From Lacibacter sp. H407 (lineage in GTDB: Bacteria; Bacteroidota; Bacteroidia; Chitinophagales; Chitinophagaceae), in contig NZ_JBBKTU010000001.1 in NCBI RefSeq assembly GCF_037892605.1, positions 3,968,001 through 4,032,000 on the forward strand: DNA of 64,000 nucleotides, given 5' to 3'. A program made the position numbers and the translations under genes. Each line of letters starts with the position of its first letter. Position 1 is the first letter of the stretch. Shown piece by piece: positions 54,998 through 63,160 of this stretch. The notes beneath the pieces are model-generated. The model was not told where the DNA came from and searched no databases. It was given only the letters and a program-made list of their open reading frames with translations.

Positions 54998-56152
54998 TTA
55001 TTTCAAAATACTCCTGCTGATCACAATCCGCTGCACTTCGCTCGTTCCTTCATAGATCTGTGTAATTTTTGCATCACGCATCAAACGCTCAACATGGAAC
55101 TCTTTTACAAACCCATAACCGCCATGCACCTGCACTGCTTCCGTTGCTGTCCACATCGCTGCTTCACTGGCAAATACTTTTGCCATGGATGAGCTGAGTG
55201 TATAATCGATACCATTATCTTTTTCCCATGCTGCTTTTAAACAAAGCAAGCGTGCTGCTTCGATCTTTGTTGCCATATCGGCCAGTTTAAACTGAATGGC
55301 CTGGTGATGCATGATCTCTTTTCCAAATGCTTTGCGTTGTTTGGAATAAGCCAATGCTAATTCATAAGCGCCGCTTGCAATACCCAGCGCTTGTGAAGCA
55401 ATACCAATACGTCCACCTGCCAGTGTCTTCATCGCAAACTTGAAACCGAACCCATCTTCACCAATGCGGTTTTCCTTCGGCACTTTTACATCCTGAAACG
55501 AAATGCTGTGCGTATCACTGCCACGAATGCCGAGTTTATTTTCTTTCGCACCAACCGTTACACCAGGCCAGCTTTTCTCAACAATAAACGCATTAATGCC
55601 TTTACTGCCTTTGGATCGATCGGTTTGTGCAATTACAAGATAAACTGAAGCTGAATTACCATTGGTGATCCAATTCTTGATGCCGTTGATAACATAGTGA
55701 TCACCTTTATCTTCTGCAGTTGTTTGTTGGGACGTGGCATCGCTTCCAGCCTCCGGTTCGCTCAACAAAAATGCACCGATGTATAATTCGCCATCTTTCT
55801 TCCCCTGTGCAAGCGGCGTCAGGTATTTTTGTTTTTGTTCTTCACTTCCGTACTCTTGCAAGCCATAACAAACAAGACTGTTGTTAACGCTCATACACAC
55901 ACTTACGCTGGCATCAACTTTACTGATCTCTTCCATGGCCAGCACGTAACTCACCGTATCCATTCCCGATCCGCCGTATTCCGGTTTCACCATCATTCCC
56001 ATAAAACCGAGATCGGCCAGTTTGCTGATCTGCTCTTTCGGAAATTTTTGTAATTCATCCCGTTCAATAACGCCGGGTAAACATTCGGCCTGGGCAAAAT
56101 CACGAGCCGCTTTCTGAATCATCAACTGTTCTTCTGTGAATTCAAAATGCAT
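54998..56152 (-). CDS. Short-chain-type acyl-CoA dehydrogenase
   Basis: A FAD enzyme introducing a trans double bond into acyl-CoA in beta-oxidation or branched-chain catabolism. Its 384 residues include the FAD/substrate segment YIGAFLLSEPEAGSDATSQQ, NGIKNWITNGN, and QVHGGYGFVKEFHVERLMRD; the catalytic Glu is in IYEGTSEVQRIV. This position is that of short/medium-chain enzymes. Chain specificity is not fixed by sequence. Confidence 0.94.
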   Translation of the reverse strand: MHFEFTEEQLMIQKAARDFAQAECLPGVIERDELQKFPKEQISKLADLGFMGMMVKPEYGGSGMDTVSYVLAMEEISKVDASVSVCMSVNNSLVCYGLQEYGSEEQKQKYLTPLAQGKKDGELYIGAFLLSEPEAGSDATSQQTTAEDKGDHYVINGIKNWITNGNSASVYLVIAQTDRSKGSKGINAFIVEKSWPGVTVGAKENKLGIRGSDTHSISFQDVKVPKENRIGEDGFGFKFAMKTLAGGRIGIASQALGIASGAYELALAYSKQRKAFGKEIMHHQAIQFKLADMATKIEAARLLCLKAAWEKDNGIDYTLSSSMAKVFASEAAMWTATEAVQVHGGYGFVKEFHVERLMRDAKITQIYEGTSEVQRIVISRSILK

Positions 56153-56171
56153 AAAAGAATAAAATTTTGTC

Positions 56172-56180
56172 GCAAAGATA
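56172..56180 (-). promoter_or_regulatory. -7 element before the acyl-CoA dehydrogenase gene
   Basis: TATCTTTGC on the minus strand is an exact TAnnTTTGC match, about 20 bases upstream of the ATG. No -33 TTTG is evident. Confidence 0.5.
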
Positions 56181-56296
56181 AGGGGATACTAACAGTTGAC
56201 AGCTTTGGCAGTACTTTGCAAGGAATTAAATACCAACTTCAGGGTATTTGTATCTTTAGGAAGCTTTGTAACTTTCAACCCAAAATAACCCACACC

Positions 56297-58342
56297 ATGA
56301 AAGCAATTGGCTTTTTCACATTCTTTCTGTTTGCGCTTGCTTTTCAATCCACCGCCCAAAGTTGCCTGAGTGGCAATTGCAGCTCCGGTTTCGGAAAATT
56401 CAAATATGATAATGGCGACATCTACGAAGGCGAGTTCTACGATGATAAGCGGGAAGGCTTTGGCGTGTACACATGGAAAAGCGGCGAAAAATTTATTGGC
56501 GAAAGTCTTGGCAATGTATTTAGTGGCTTTGGTGTAATGGAGTTTGCGGATGGCACCAAGTACATCGGCGATTTTAAGAATGGTGAATTTGATGGTGAGG
56601 GTGAAAAAACTTCATCCAGCGGTACCAAACAAACCGGCATTTTTGAAAAAGGAAAATACCTTGGGAAAATATCTTATTATGGAAAAGCGGTTGGCACAAC
56701 GGGTTGTTTGAATGGCGATTGTTATGATGGCTATGGCATGAAATATTATAGTGGTAACGATCGCTATTTCGGTTATTTCAAAGACAGTTTACGAAACGGG
56801 TATGGTGCTTATTATTGGGATGATGGCACCCGTTGGGTAGGTCAGTTCGAGCGAAACCTGTTAACTGGTTATGGCACTTATTTTTTTATTACAGGCGAAA
56901 AATATGTAGGCTATTTCGTTGACAGTAAGCGGAACGGATGGGGAATTAACTACGACCCTACCAGTGGCGTTAAGAAAATAGGTTTTTGGAAAGATAATGT
57001 GCTGATTACACCGAAAAGCTCCATGGGAGTAGATGGAAATACTACAGGCTGCATCAGTGGCGATTGTAAGAATGGTTATGGAAAGTATGTTTACAACAAC
57101 GGTTACTATGAAGGGTATTTCAAAAATGGTTACCGGAATGGCCAAGGCAAATACTATTTTGACATTGGGGATTTTTATACAGGCAATTTTACTGATAATA
57201 AATTCGCCGGAAAAGGAACCTACTACTATACCAATGGCGAACGCTATACCGGCGAATGGAAAGATCAACGCACACACGGAAAAGGCGAGCTTGTTCAGTT
57301 TGACGGCACTTTAAAAATCGGTTACTGGCACGAAGGAAAATACCAGGACAAAACAACTAAGCCTCCCGGTTATGATGCATGGGTAAACAGCAATTACAAT
57401 TCGGGCACTACATCATCAAACACCACTGCCTCTAACACAAATACAAAACCGAACAATACAGTTGGCAACAATACAAACACTCCAACCACAAACAAACCGA
57501 ATACAACAAAACCAAACACCCCACCTGTTACAACTACAAACAAACCAAACACTCAGCCAAATAATACAAAGCCGAACAATACAACACCCACAAATACCAA
57601 CACTGGCAGTGCTACCGACTTTCTTGATAAAGTAAGTATCAAAAAAGGATTGGCATTGGTGATCGGGAATTCAAAATATACCTTCTTTGGAAAGCTAAGC
57701 AACCCTGGCAACGATGTTGTGTCTGTTACAAATGCATTACGTGGAAGCGGGTTTGATGTAATTGTTTTGAATGATGGCGACCGAAATAAAATGGTAGATA
57801 AATTAAGAGAATTTGCAGAGCGTTTGAAAGGATATGAAATGGGGCTCTTCTATTATTCCGGACATGGAGTAAAAAACGGAGCTGAAAATTATATGGTACC
57901 GGTTGATGCAAACATGAAAAATCCGGAAGATGTACCACTCAGTTGTTTGGGGTTATCAAACGTACTTACCCGTATGGCATTGGCGGGAACCAAGATGAAC
58001 ATTGTGATATTGGATGCCTGTCGCACACCGTTTAAAGAAGGTAAAGGATCAAGCGATGAGTTCGACCCCACACCAAGTCTAAACAGCAAATCACGCCCCG
58101 ATGAAACAGGTATTTACTTTGCAACGTCGGATGGTACGCCAGCATCGGATGGTGTGCCCGGCACCAATGGTATTTACACTGGAGAGCTGGTGAAATATTT
58201 AAAGTATATGTGCCAGGATATTAAGATCGAAGACATCTTTAAACGGGTGGCACGGGAAGTAAAATCAAAATCAAACAAAGTACAGGTGCCTGAGGCAAAC
58301 AGTAATATCACAAAAGATTTTTATTATCAGTGTAAGCAATAA
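56297..58342 (+). CDS. Secreted MORN-repeat / caspase-like protein
   Basis: A 681-residue protein. Signal peptide (MKAIGFFTFFLFALAFQSTA) is followed by MORN repeats in three tandem modules of about 115 residues, each opened by a Cys pair: CLSGNC (23-28), CLNGDC (137-142), CISGDC (252-257). A Thr/Asn/Pro/Lys linker (about 366-440) leads to a caspase-like (C14) domain with GLALVIGNSKY, His523 in YYSGHGV and Cys575 in ILDACRTPF. Start 56297 gives the signal peptide. Exported MORN-caspases are uncommon; substrate and role are unknown. Confidence 0.88.
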   Translation: MKAIGFFTFFLFALAFQSTAQSCLSGNCSSGFGKFKYDNGDIYEGEFYDDKREGFGVYTWKSGEKFIGESLGNVFSGFGVMEFADGTKYIGDFKNGEFDGEGEKTSSSGTKQTGIFEKGKYLGKISYYGKAVGTTGCLNGDCYDGYGMKYYSGNDRYFGYFKDSLRNGYGAYYWDDGTRWVGQFERNLLTGYGTYFFITGEKYVGYFVDSKRNGWGINYDPTSGVKKIGFWKDNVLITPKSSMGVDGNTTGCISGDCKNGYGKYVYNNGYYEGYFKNGYRNGQGKYYFDIGDFYTGNFTDNKFAGKGTYYYTNGERYTGEWKDQRTHGKGELVQFDGTLKIGYWHEGKYQDKTTKPPGYDAWVNSNYNSGTTSSNTTASNTNTKPNNTVGNNTNTPTTNKPNTTKPNTPPVTTTNKPNTQPNNTKPNNTTPTNTNTGSATDFLDKVSIKKGLALVIGNSKYTFFGKLSNPGNDVVSVTNALRGSGFDVIVLNDGDRNKMVDKLREFAERLKGYEMGLFYYSGHGVKNGAENYMVPVDANMKNPEDVPLSCLGLSNVLTRMALAGTKMNIVILDACRTPFKEGKGSSDEFDPTPSLNSKSRPDETGIYFATSDGTPASDGVPGTNGIYTGELVKYLKYMCQDIKIEDIFKRVAREVKSKSNKVQVPEANSNITKDFYYQCKQ

Positions 58343-58380
58343 AGTTGTACGGCATTTCAAGAAATAATCTTCTTCCAAAT

Positions 58381-58968
58381 ATGCAAGACAAAGAGATTCT
58401 AGATTTTTGGAGTTGGTTCGCAAAAAATTCGACTAACCTTCAGTCCGACAGATACGACAAGATAGTTTTGGATGAACTTGACAACCTTGTTTCCAATTGG
58501 GACTTGGGTTGGGAAATCGGCCCCGGAGAGTCAAAAGAAAACTCTTTGACAATTTCGCCAAATGGAAATAAGGATTTGTTGGGCAAAACAAACCGGATTA
58601 TCAGCAAGGCACCCAAGTTGGGCAATTGGGAATTTTACTCCACAAAACAGTCAAAAGAAAATTGGCATTTGGCAAGGCTGTTTAACGTGGGCTTTGAAAT
58701 TGATGCTTCTGATTGGAAATATGTACTGTTGAAGTATGAGGATGAAAAGGTTGAGATTTTAGTAAAGGCCGACACATTATCAGATCTTAATAAAGAAACA
58801 AAAGGAATTGCTGCTGATCTTGTTTTGACAAACTTGCTGGGAGAAAAACTAAAAATTCAAACAATTGATTTTATAACTATCGTTGATGATTTTGATGACG
58901 AAAACGGAATAACGGAGTTAAAATACTTACCAGAACACATCACTGACAAAAATTATTTTAATTCATAA
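58381..58968 (+). CDS. Small cytosolic protein of unknown family
   Basis: A 195-residue protein starting MQDKEILDFWSWFAKNSTNL, with WEIGPGESKENSLTISPNGN and AGDL-like repeats absent. Its pattern (FWxWFxxN, then a glycine-rich LTISPNGN turn and a mixed alpha/beta C-terminus) fits a widespread conserved family whose name I cannot give. Short, AT-rich and orphan, it could be an acquired cassette such as an immunity protein; this is a guess. The start at 58381 is chosen because the in-frame extension begins near the stop of the caspase gene. Confidence 0.65.
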   Translation: MQDKEILDFWSWFAKNSTNLQSDRYDKIVLDELDNLVSNWDLGWEIGPGESKENSLTISPNGNKDLLGKTNRIISKAPKLGNWEFYSTKQSKENWHLARLFNVGFEIDASDWKYVLLKYEDEKVEILVKADTLSDLNKETKGIAADLVLTNLLGEKLKIQTIDFITIVDDFDDENGITELKYLPEHITDKNYFNS

Positions 58969-59068
58969 AAGTATTTTATCCCACAACTAGTTGGCCTGCT
59001 GTTAATTTTCTTTCTGACTTCTGCTTTTTAAAGGCTGAATGGTTTCTTCACTTGTATTATTTTTACGC

Positions 59069-59653
59069 ATGTCACAAAATAAACTTGATGCAGATTACTG
59101 GAGCAATCGCTATCAACAACATCAAACCGGTTGGGATATTGGCTATGGCTCCACACCTCTTGTTGAATTTCTGCAATCGGTGACAGATAAAACAATTTCA
59201 GTTCTTATTCCCGGCTGTGGAAATGCGTACGAAGCTGAATGGTTAATGCAAAACGTTTTTACCAACGTTACTGTGCTGGATATCTCACCTGTATTAACAG
59301 CTGCATTGGAAGAGCGATTGAAAGATCAACCCATCAACATTGTTACAGCCGATTTTTTTGAGCATCAACAACAGTATGAGCTCATTCTTGAACAAACATT
59401 CTTTTGTGCACTTGATCCTGCATTCCGCAGCAAGTATGTTGAGCACATGCATCAATTGCTGAAACCCGGAGGCAGACTAGTTGGTGTATTATTTAATCGG
59501 GAATTTGACGGAGGCCCGCCCTTTGGCGGAACACAAGAAGAATACGAACCGCTTTTCAGCAAACATCTGCACATAAAAAAGATGGAGCTGTGTAACAACT
59601 CCATCCCGCCCCGCAAAGGGTCTGAACTATTTTTTATTGCTGAAAAGAATTAA
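59069..59653 (+). CDS. Class I SAM-dependent methyltransferase, TPMT family
   Basis: A 194-residue methyltransferase related to thiopurine/thiol methyltransferases. Signatures: YWSNRYQQHQTGWDIGYGST at the start, SAM-binding LIPGCGNAYEAEWL and VLDISPV, then FFCALDPAFRSKY and LKPGGRLVGVLF. Likely methyl acceptors are thiols, selenium or tellurium compounds. Its TAA stop overlaps the stop of the convergent desaturase by four bases. Start at 59069. Confidence 0.88.
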   Translation: MSQNKLDADYWSNRYQQHQTGWDIGYGSTPLVEFLQSVTDKTISVLIPGCGNAYEAEWLMQNVFTNVTVLDISPVLTAALEERLKDQPINIVTADFFEHQQQYELILEQTFFCALDPAFRSKYVEHMHQLLKPGGRLVGVLFNREFDGGPPFGGTQEEYEPLFSKHLHIKKMELCNNSIPPRKGSELFFIAEKN

Positions 59654-60717
59654 CCTCGTCCCATTTCACGCAGGTAAGCCACATGCGATGCAATGGCCAT
59701 CCGCATTTTCGGATACTCAATGTATTCTACATTAAACTCCTGACAGGTTTGTTTGATAATGCGGCTGATAGCAGGATAATGCACATGTGAAATTTTGGGA
59801 AACAAATGATGCTCTACCTGGAAATTTAAACCGCCTACCAACATTGAAATCAACTTATTTCTTGTAGCAAAGTTTGCAGTTGTCTTTAATTGATGAATCG
59901 CCCACTCATCTGCAAGACGACCATCTTCTTCACTCGGCATAGGGAAATGTGTGTGCTCAACGGTATGTGCCAATTGAAACACGATACTGATCACCACTCC
60001 GGCAAACAACGTCATTACAAGAAAACCTACTAACCAGGGAACAAATCCTGCAAAGTAAATTGGAATACCAACAAAAATGATCAGGTGCACTAACTTGAAT
60101 GACCAGAAAACAACATGATCTTTCACTTCCATTTTCTTCAATGGCATGTTACCTATCTTCTGCTTAAAATATTTTTGATAGTCCATTACGAAGATCCAAA
60201 GGATGTACAACAATGCATATAAGAACCAGAAATAGTAATGCTGGTATTTATGCAGCTTGTATTTCTTTTGAGTGTTGCTCATCCGTAACCACGGCTGAAT
60301 ATCGATATCATCATCCACACCATCAATATTGGTATAGGCATGATGAATAATATTGTGTTTGAAATTCCACATAAAGCTGCTGCCGCCTAACATGTTCAAT
60401 GAAAACGCAGCCATTGTATTTACAACCTTGTTTGTGCTGAAACTTCCATGTGATCCATCATGCATCACATTAAAACCAATGGCAGCGATCAATCCACCCA
60501 ATACTAATGATTCTACAATACCCAACCATAAAACCGGTGTAAAGAAAACCAGGTGAACATAAACTGCTATCAATGCAACACCAAACGCAATTGCTTTGAA
60601 ATAGAGATTAAAATTTCCGGTGGGCTTTTTCCTTTGTTCTTCGAAGTAAGAATTGACCCTTCTCTTTAATTCTGTGTGGAAGGATTGTGCTGTTACAGCA
60701 AATTTAGGAGTGCTCAT
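59650..60717 (-). CDS. Acyl-CoA / fatty-acid desaturase
   Basis: A membrane diiron desaturase of 355 residues with the three histidine boxes: HDGSH (His86-His90), HNIIHH (His121, His125, His126) and QVEHH (Gln300-His304), between membrane helices around residues 42-82 and 150-245. The QVEHH third box is typical of front-end desaturases, but no cytochrome b5 domain is present. It introduces a double bond in membrane fatty acids; position unknown. TAACTTCGC lies about 20 bases upstream as a -7-like element. Confidence 0.93.
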   Translation of the reverse strand: MSTPKFAVTAQSFHTELKRRVNSYFEEQRKKPTGNFNLYFKAIAFGVALIAVYVHLVFFTPVLWLGIVESLVLGGLIAAIGFNVMHDGSHGSFSTNKVVNTMAAFSLNMLGGSSFMWNFKHNIIHHAYTNIDGVDDDIDIQPWLRMSNTQKKYKLHKYQHYYFWFLYALLYILWIFVMDYQKYFKQKIGNMPLKKMEVKDHVVFWSFKLVHLIIFVGIPIYFAGFVPWLVGFLVMTLFAGVVISIVFQLAHTVEHTHFPMPSEEDGRLADEWAIHQLKTTANFATRNKLISMLVGGLNFQVEHHLFPKISHVHYPAISRIIKQTCQEFNVEYIEYPKMRMAIASHVAYLREMGRG

Positions 60718-60818
60718 GTACTAAAAAATAATTGGGCGAAGTTAACGATTATCAGCCGTTTAACCGTCAATCTGTTGAAGAATGACAATGGATTAACAGT
60801 TCGCCCTACAAACAAACA

Positions 60819-61553
60819 TTAGGTGCTCACCTGTATAATTGCATCGAACGTGTTGATACCTATACGTTTCTCCGTGATAAATCCTTCGCCGTATTCCACA
60901 CCAATGCGCTTGCCAAACATTTTATGCCGGGAGATAAGTGTATCAAAATAAGCAGGTGTGGAAATATATGTTTGTGGTTCATCGATCCCCGGATTTGGAT
61001 TGTGAAACTGTGTACCGTATGCTTTGATACTTTCAACTTTACGATCGAATACAGAAGTGATGTCAAAAATAAAATCAGGTTCTGCATAACGATCCTGAAT
61101 ATAATGAAACACATATTTAGGCCGCCATGCCTGTTGTGCTTCCCCATTAAAACTTGTTTCGATTTTGCGAAGTCCGGATAAAAAACTTGCATCCGATACA
61201 AGCTTTGATGAACGACCATGATCAGGATGACGATCGACCAATGCATTGCAAATAACGATCTCCGGTTGGTATTGACGAATTTTTTGAATGATCTGCAGTT
61301 GATGTGTTTCATCGTTCTGAAAAAATCCATCACGCATCCCTAAGTTTTCACGTACATGCACACCCATAATCTTTGCTGCTATTGCTGCTTCTTCTTTTCT
61401 TGTTTCGGCTGTTCCTCTTGTACCCAATTCGCCACGAGTAAGATCAATGACACCTACTTTTTTTCCGTTGTTGATTTCAACCATTAACGTTCCGGCACAA
61501 CTTAATTCCACATCATCAGGATGAACACCAAAGGCGAGTATATCTAATTTCAT
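60819..61553 (-). CDS. bshB1: Bacillithiol biosynthesis deacetylase
   Basis: A zinc-dependent PIG-L-type deacetylase removing acetate from GlcNAc-malate, second step of bacillithiol synthesis. Its 244 residues hold the zinc motif HPDD (His11, Asp13, Asp14) in FGVHPDDVELSCAGT and DRHPDHGRSS (His109, His112). The sequence starts like BshB1 homologues in other Bacteroidota. No bshA or bshC is adjacent. Confidence 0.92.
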   Translation of the reverse strand: MKLDILAFGVHPDDVELSCAGTLMVEINNGKKVGVIDLTRGELGTRGTAETRKEEAAIAAKIMGVHVRENLGMRDGFFQNDETHQLQIIQKIRQYQPEIVICNALVDRHPDHGRSSKLVSDASFLSGLRKIETSFNGEAQQAWRPKYVFHYIQDRYAEPDFIFDITSVFDRKVESIKAYGTQFHNPNPGIDEPQTYISTPAYFDTLISRHKMFGKRIGVEYGEGFITEKRIGINTFDAIIQVST

Positions 61554-61652
61554 GTTTTAAAATTTGGAGTGTGAAAGTAGGAAATAAGGATAGAACAACA
61601 AGAAAAGGAAAAGTTGATTAACGATGTGTTGACAAAGAAAACATGAAAGAAG

Positions 61653-62372
61653 TTAGCGGCTTCTGGAAGGTGGTGCGGCTTTGGAATAAGCAGGTGCACC
61701 TAAATACATCCGGTCATATTCCTGTACAATATCTTCGATTTGTTTATCGAATTTATCATCGTTCGGGTTCCAGCCTTGTTTTAAACTGCTACCCACAACA
61801 AACATCAGTGTTTGATAAAACCCTGCGGTAAATCCACCTTTCATTTCACGAACGATTTCAAAACAATTTTCGCCGGTTTGACGATGGATTAACTTCATCA
61901 ATACTTTACCCTGATAAATTGAAAGATCAGTTACTTTATTAGTAAAGGCAGCTCGTAATTCTTTTTCTCTTGATTTGATGTATTTCTTCCGCTCCGCTTT
62001 GCCTTTGATATGTTCCAGATTTTTATTTACATCAATCATCACAACGCCTGCTGAGCGTGCATACGGATACGTGAGATAAACAGCATTGCGAAGCCTCGTC
62101 CAACTGGCCCAGTATTTCGCCGCATCTTTCGGATTACCACCCCACACCAACACTTCGCCCATTTCCCTTCCGCCGATGATCTCTCCATCGATGATCATCG
62201 CTTTTACAAAAACGGTATCATTGGGACCGTACTCAACTTTGATGGTTTGTTTTGTGGGAATTGAATCCGGATGCGACGGTAACGGAGCTCCCTGCCCGAG
62301 TGCAGATAAACTGCCCAGCAGAAGAAACCCTAAGAGTACAGATAAATGTGATATTCGTTTCCGGCGATTCAT
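61653..62372 (-). CDS. DUF4294 secreted protein
   Basis: A 239-residue exported protein with an N-terminal signal sequence (residues about 8-26, ending LSALGQ) and the DUF4294 core: NAVYLTYPYARSAGVVMIDV, GKAERKKYIKSREKELRAAF, LSIYQGKVLMKLIHRQTGE, then AGFYQTLMFVVGSSLKQGWN. The family is restricted to Bacteroidota; no function is known. Confidence 0.85.
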   Translation of the reverse strand: MNRRKRISHLSVLLGFLLLGSLSALGQGAPLPSHPDSIPTKQTIKVEYGPNDTVFVKAMIIDGEIIGGREMGEVLVWGGNPKDAAKYWASWTRLRNAVYLTYPYARSAGVVMIDVNKNLEHIKGKAERKKYIKSREKELRAAFTNKVTDLSIYQGKVLMKLIHRQTGENCFEIVREMKGGFTAGFYQTLMFVVGSSLKQGWNPNDDKFDKQIEDIVQEYDRMYLGAPAYSKAAPPSRSR

Positions 62373-62508
62373 TGACAGTGTAAATTAAGCATTCTCACCT
62401 GTTAATACAACAGACAGGAAGAATGTAACCGAAGCTGCCTTGTGAAGATTTTCTTAAAAAAATTACCAGCTCTTGACTGCAAGCGAATACAGGAATCCGT
62501 TGCTGTAG

Positions 62509-62532
62509 CATACCGAAGGCCTCCGGCATTCG
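62509..62532. repeat. Small GC-rich palindromic repeat
   Basis: CCGAA-GGCCTCCGGCA-TTCGG between the DUF4294 gene and the next. REP-like, with no T-run. The surrounding 285 bases (62373-62657) contain no other feature I can support. Confidence 0.45.
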
Positions 62533-62657
62533 GCCATATTTTGCGCAATAACCGATTTATCTCTTTTTGTTGAGTTTAAGAACATGTTTTTCACGAAGAT
62601 GGAATGTATATTTAGATGCGTTAGCCAAGTCTAAAGGGCACTCTAATAACGACTATA

Positions 62658-63068
62658 TTGAATCTGAAAAATCTATTTGCAAAACTTTTTTCTTTAAAAA
62701 GACCTCATCCCGAGCCCAACAACTTGACCTCGGGAAAGACGTTTGATGAAAAATTAAATGATATTGGCTGTTTTCAATACGACGACGAAGGCTTCTCGAT
62801 CAACTACGGGGATTTTTCTAAAAAAATGAAATGGGATGAAATAACAGAGATAAACGTTTATAAAGCTGATTTAATGACAATTGACAGAATAGAAATGGAA
62901 ATTGTTTATACGGACAAAATGTTCATGATAAGTGAGGATTTGCCCGGCTGGTATCAATTTGTAATTAAAACAAAAAGCATATTCCCTTCAATTCCAAATG
63001 ACTGGGACATGGAAATTGTTCAACCGCCTTTTGCAACAAATTACAGAACCATTTACAGCAAGGGATAA
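62658..63068 (+). CDS. Small AT-rich hypothetical protein
   Basis: A 136-residue protein starting at a TTG (62658), since the first ATG lies within the domain. The core FQYDDEGFSINYGDF, then KKMKWDEITEINVYKADLMT and EDLPGWYQFVIKTKSIFP, looks like a conserved cytosolic family with beta strands and a WDEI motif. I cannot name it. AT-rich and without partners, it resembles acquired orphan genes such as those at 1.0 and 58.4 kb. Confidence 0.6.
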   Translation: MNLKNLFAKLFSLKRPHPEPNNLTSGKTFDEKLNDIGCFQYDDEGFSINYGDFSKKMKWDEITEINVYKADLMTIDRIEMEIVYTDKMFMISEDLPGWYQFVIKTKSIFPSIPNDWDMEIVQPPFATNYRTIYSKG

Positions 63069-63092
63069 CAAAACCTTACAACAACGATATAA

Positions 63093-63135
63093 AAAGCTGA
63101 AGCGAATTTGAAAAACACAAATCCGCTTCAGCTTT
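63093..63135. terminator. Bidirectional terminator
   Basis: AAAGCTGAAGCGAATTTG / CAAATCCGCTTCAGCTTT, an 18-bp stem with one mismatch and a 7-base loop. On the minus strand a TTTTT run follows, ending the cytochrome assembly gene; the plus-strand tract is weaker. Confidence 0.85.
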
Positions 63136-63160
63136 ACAATCAACTTCACCTTTACCTCCA

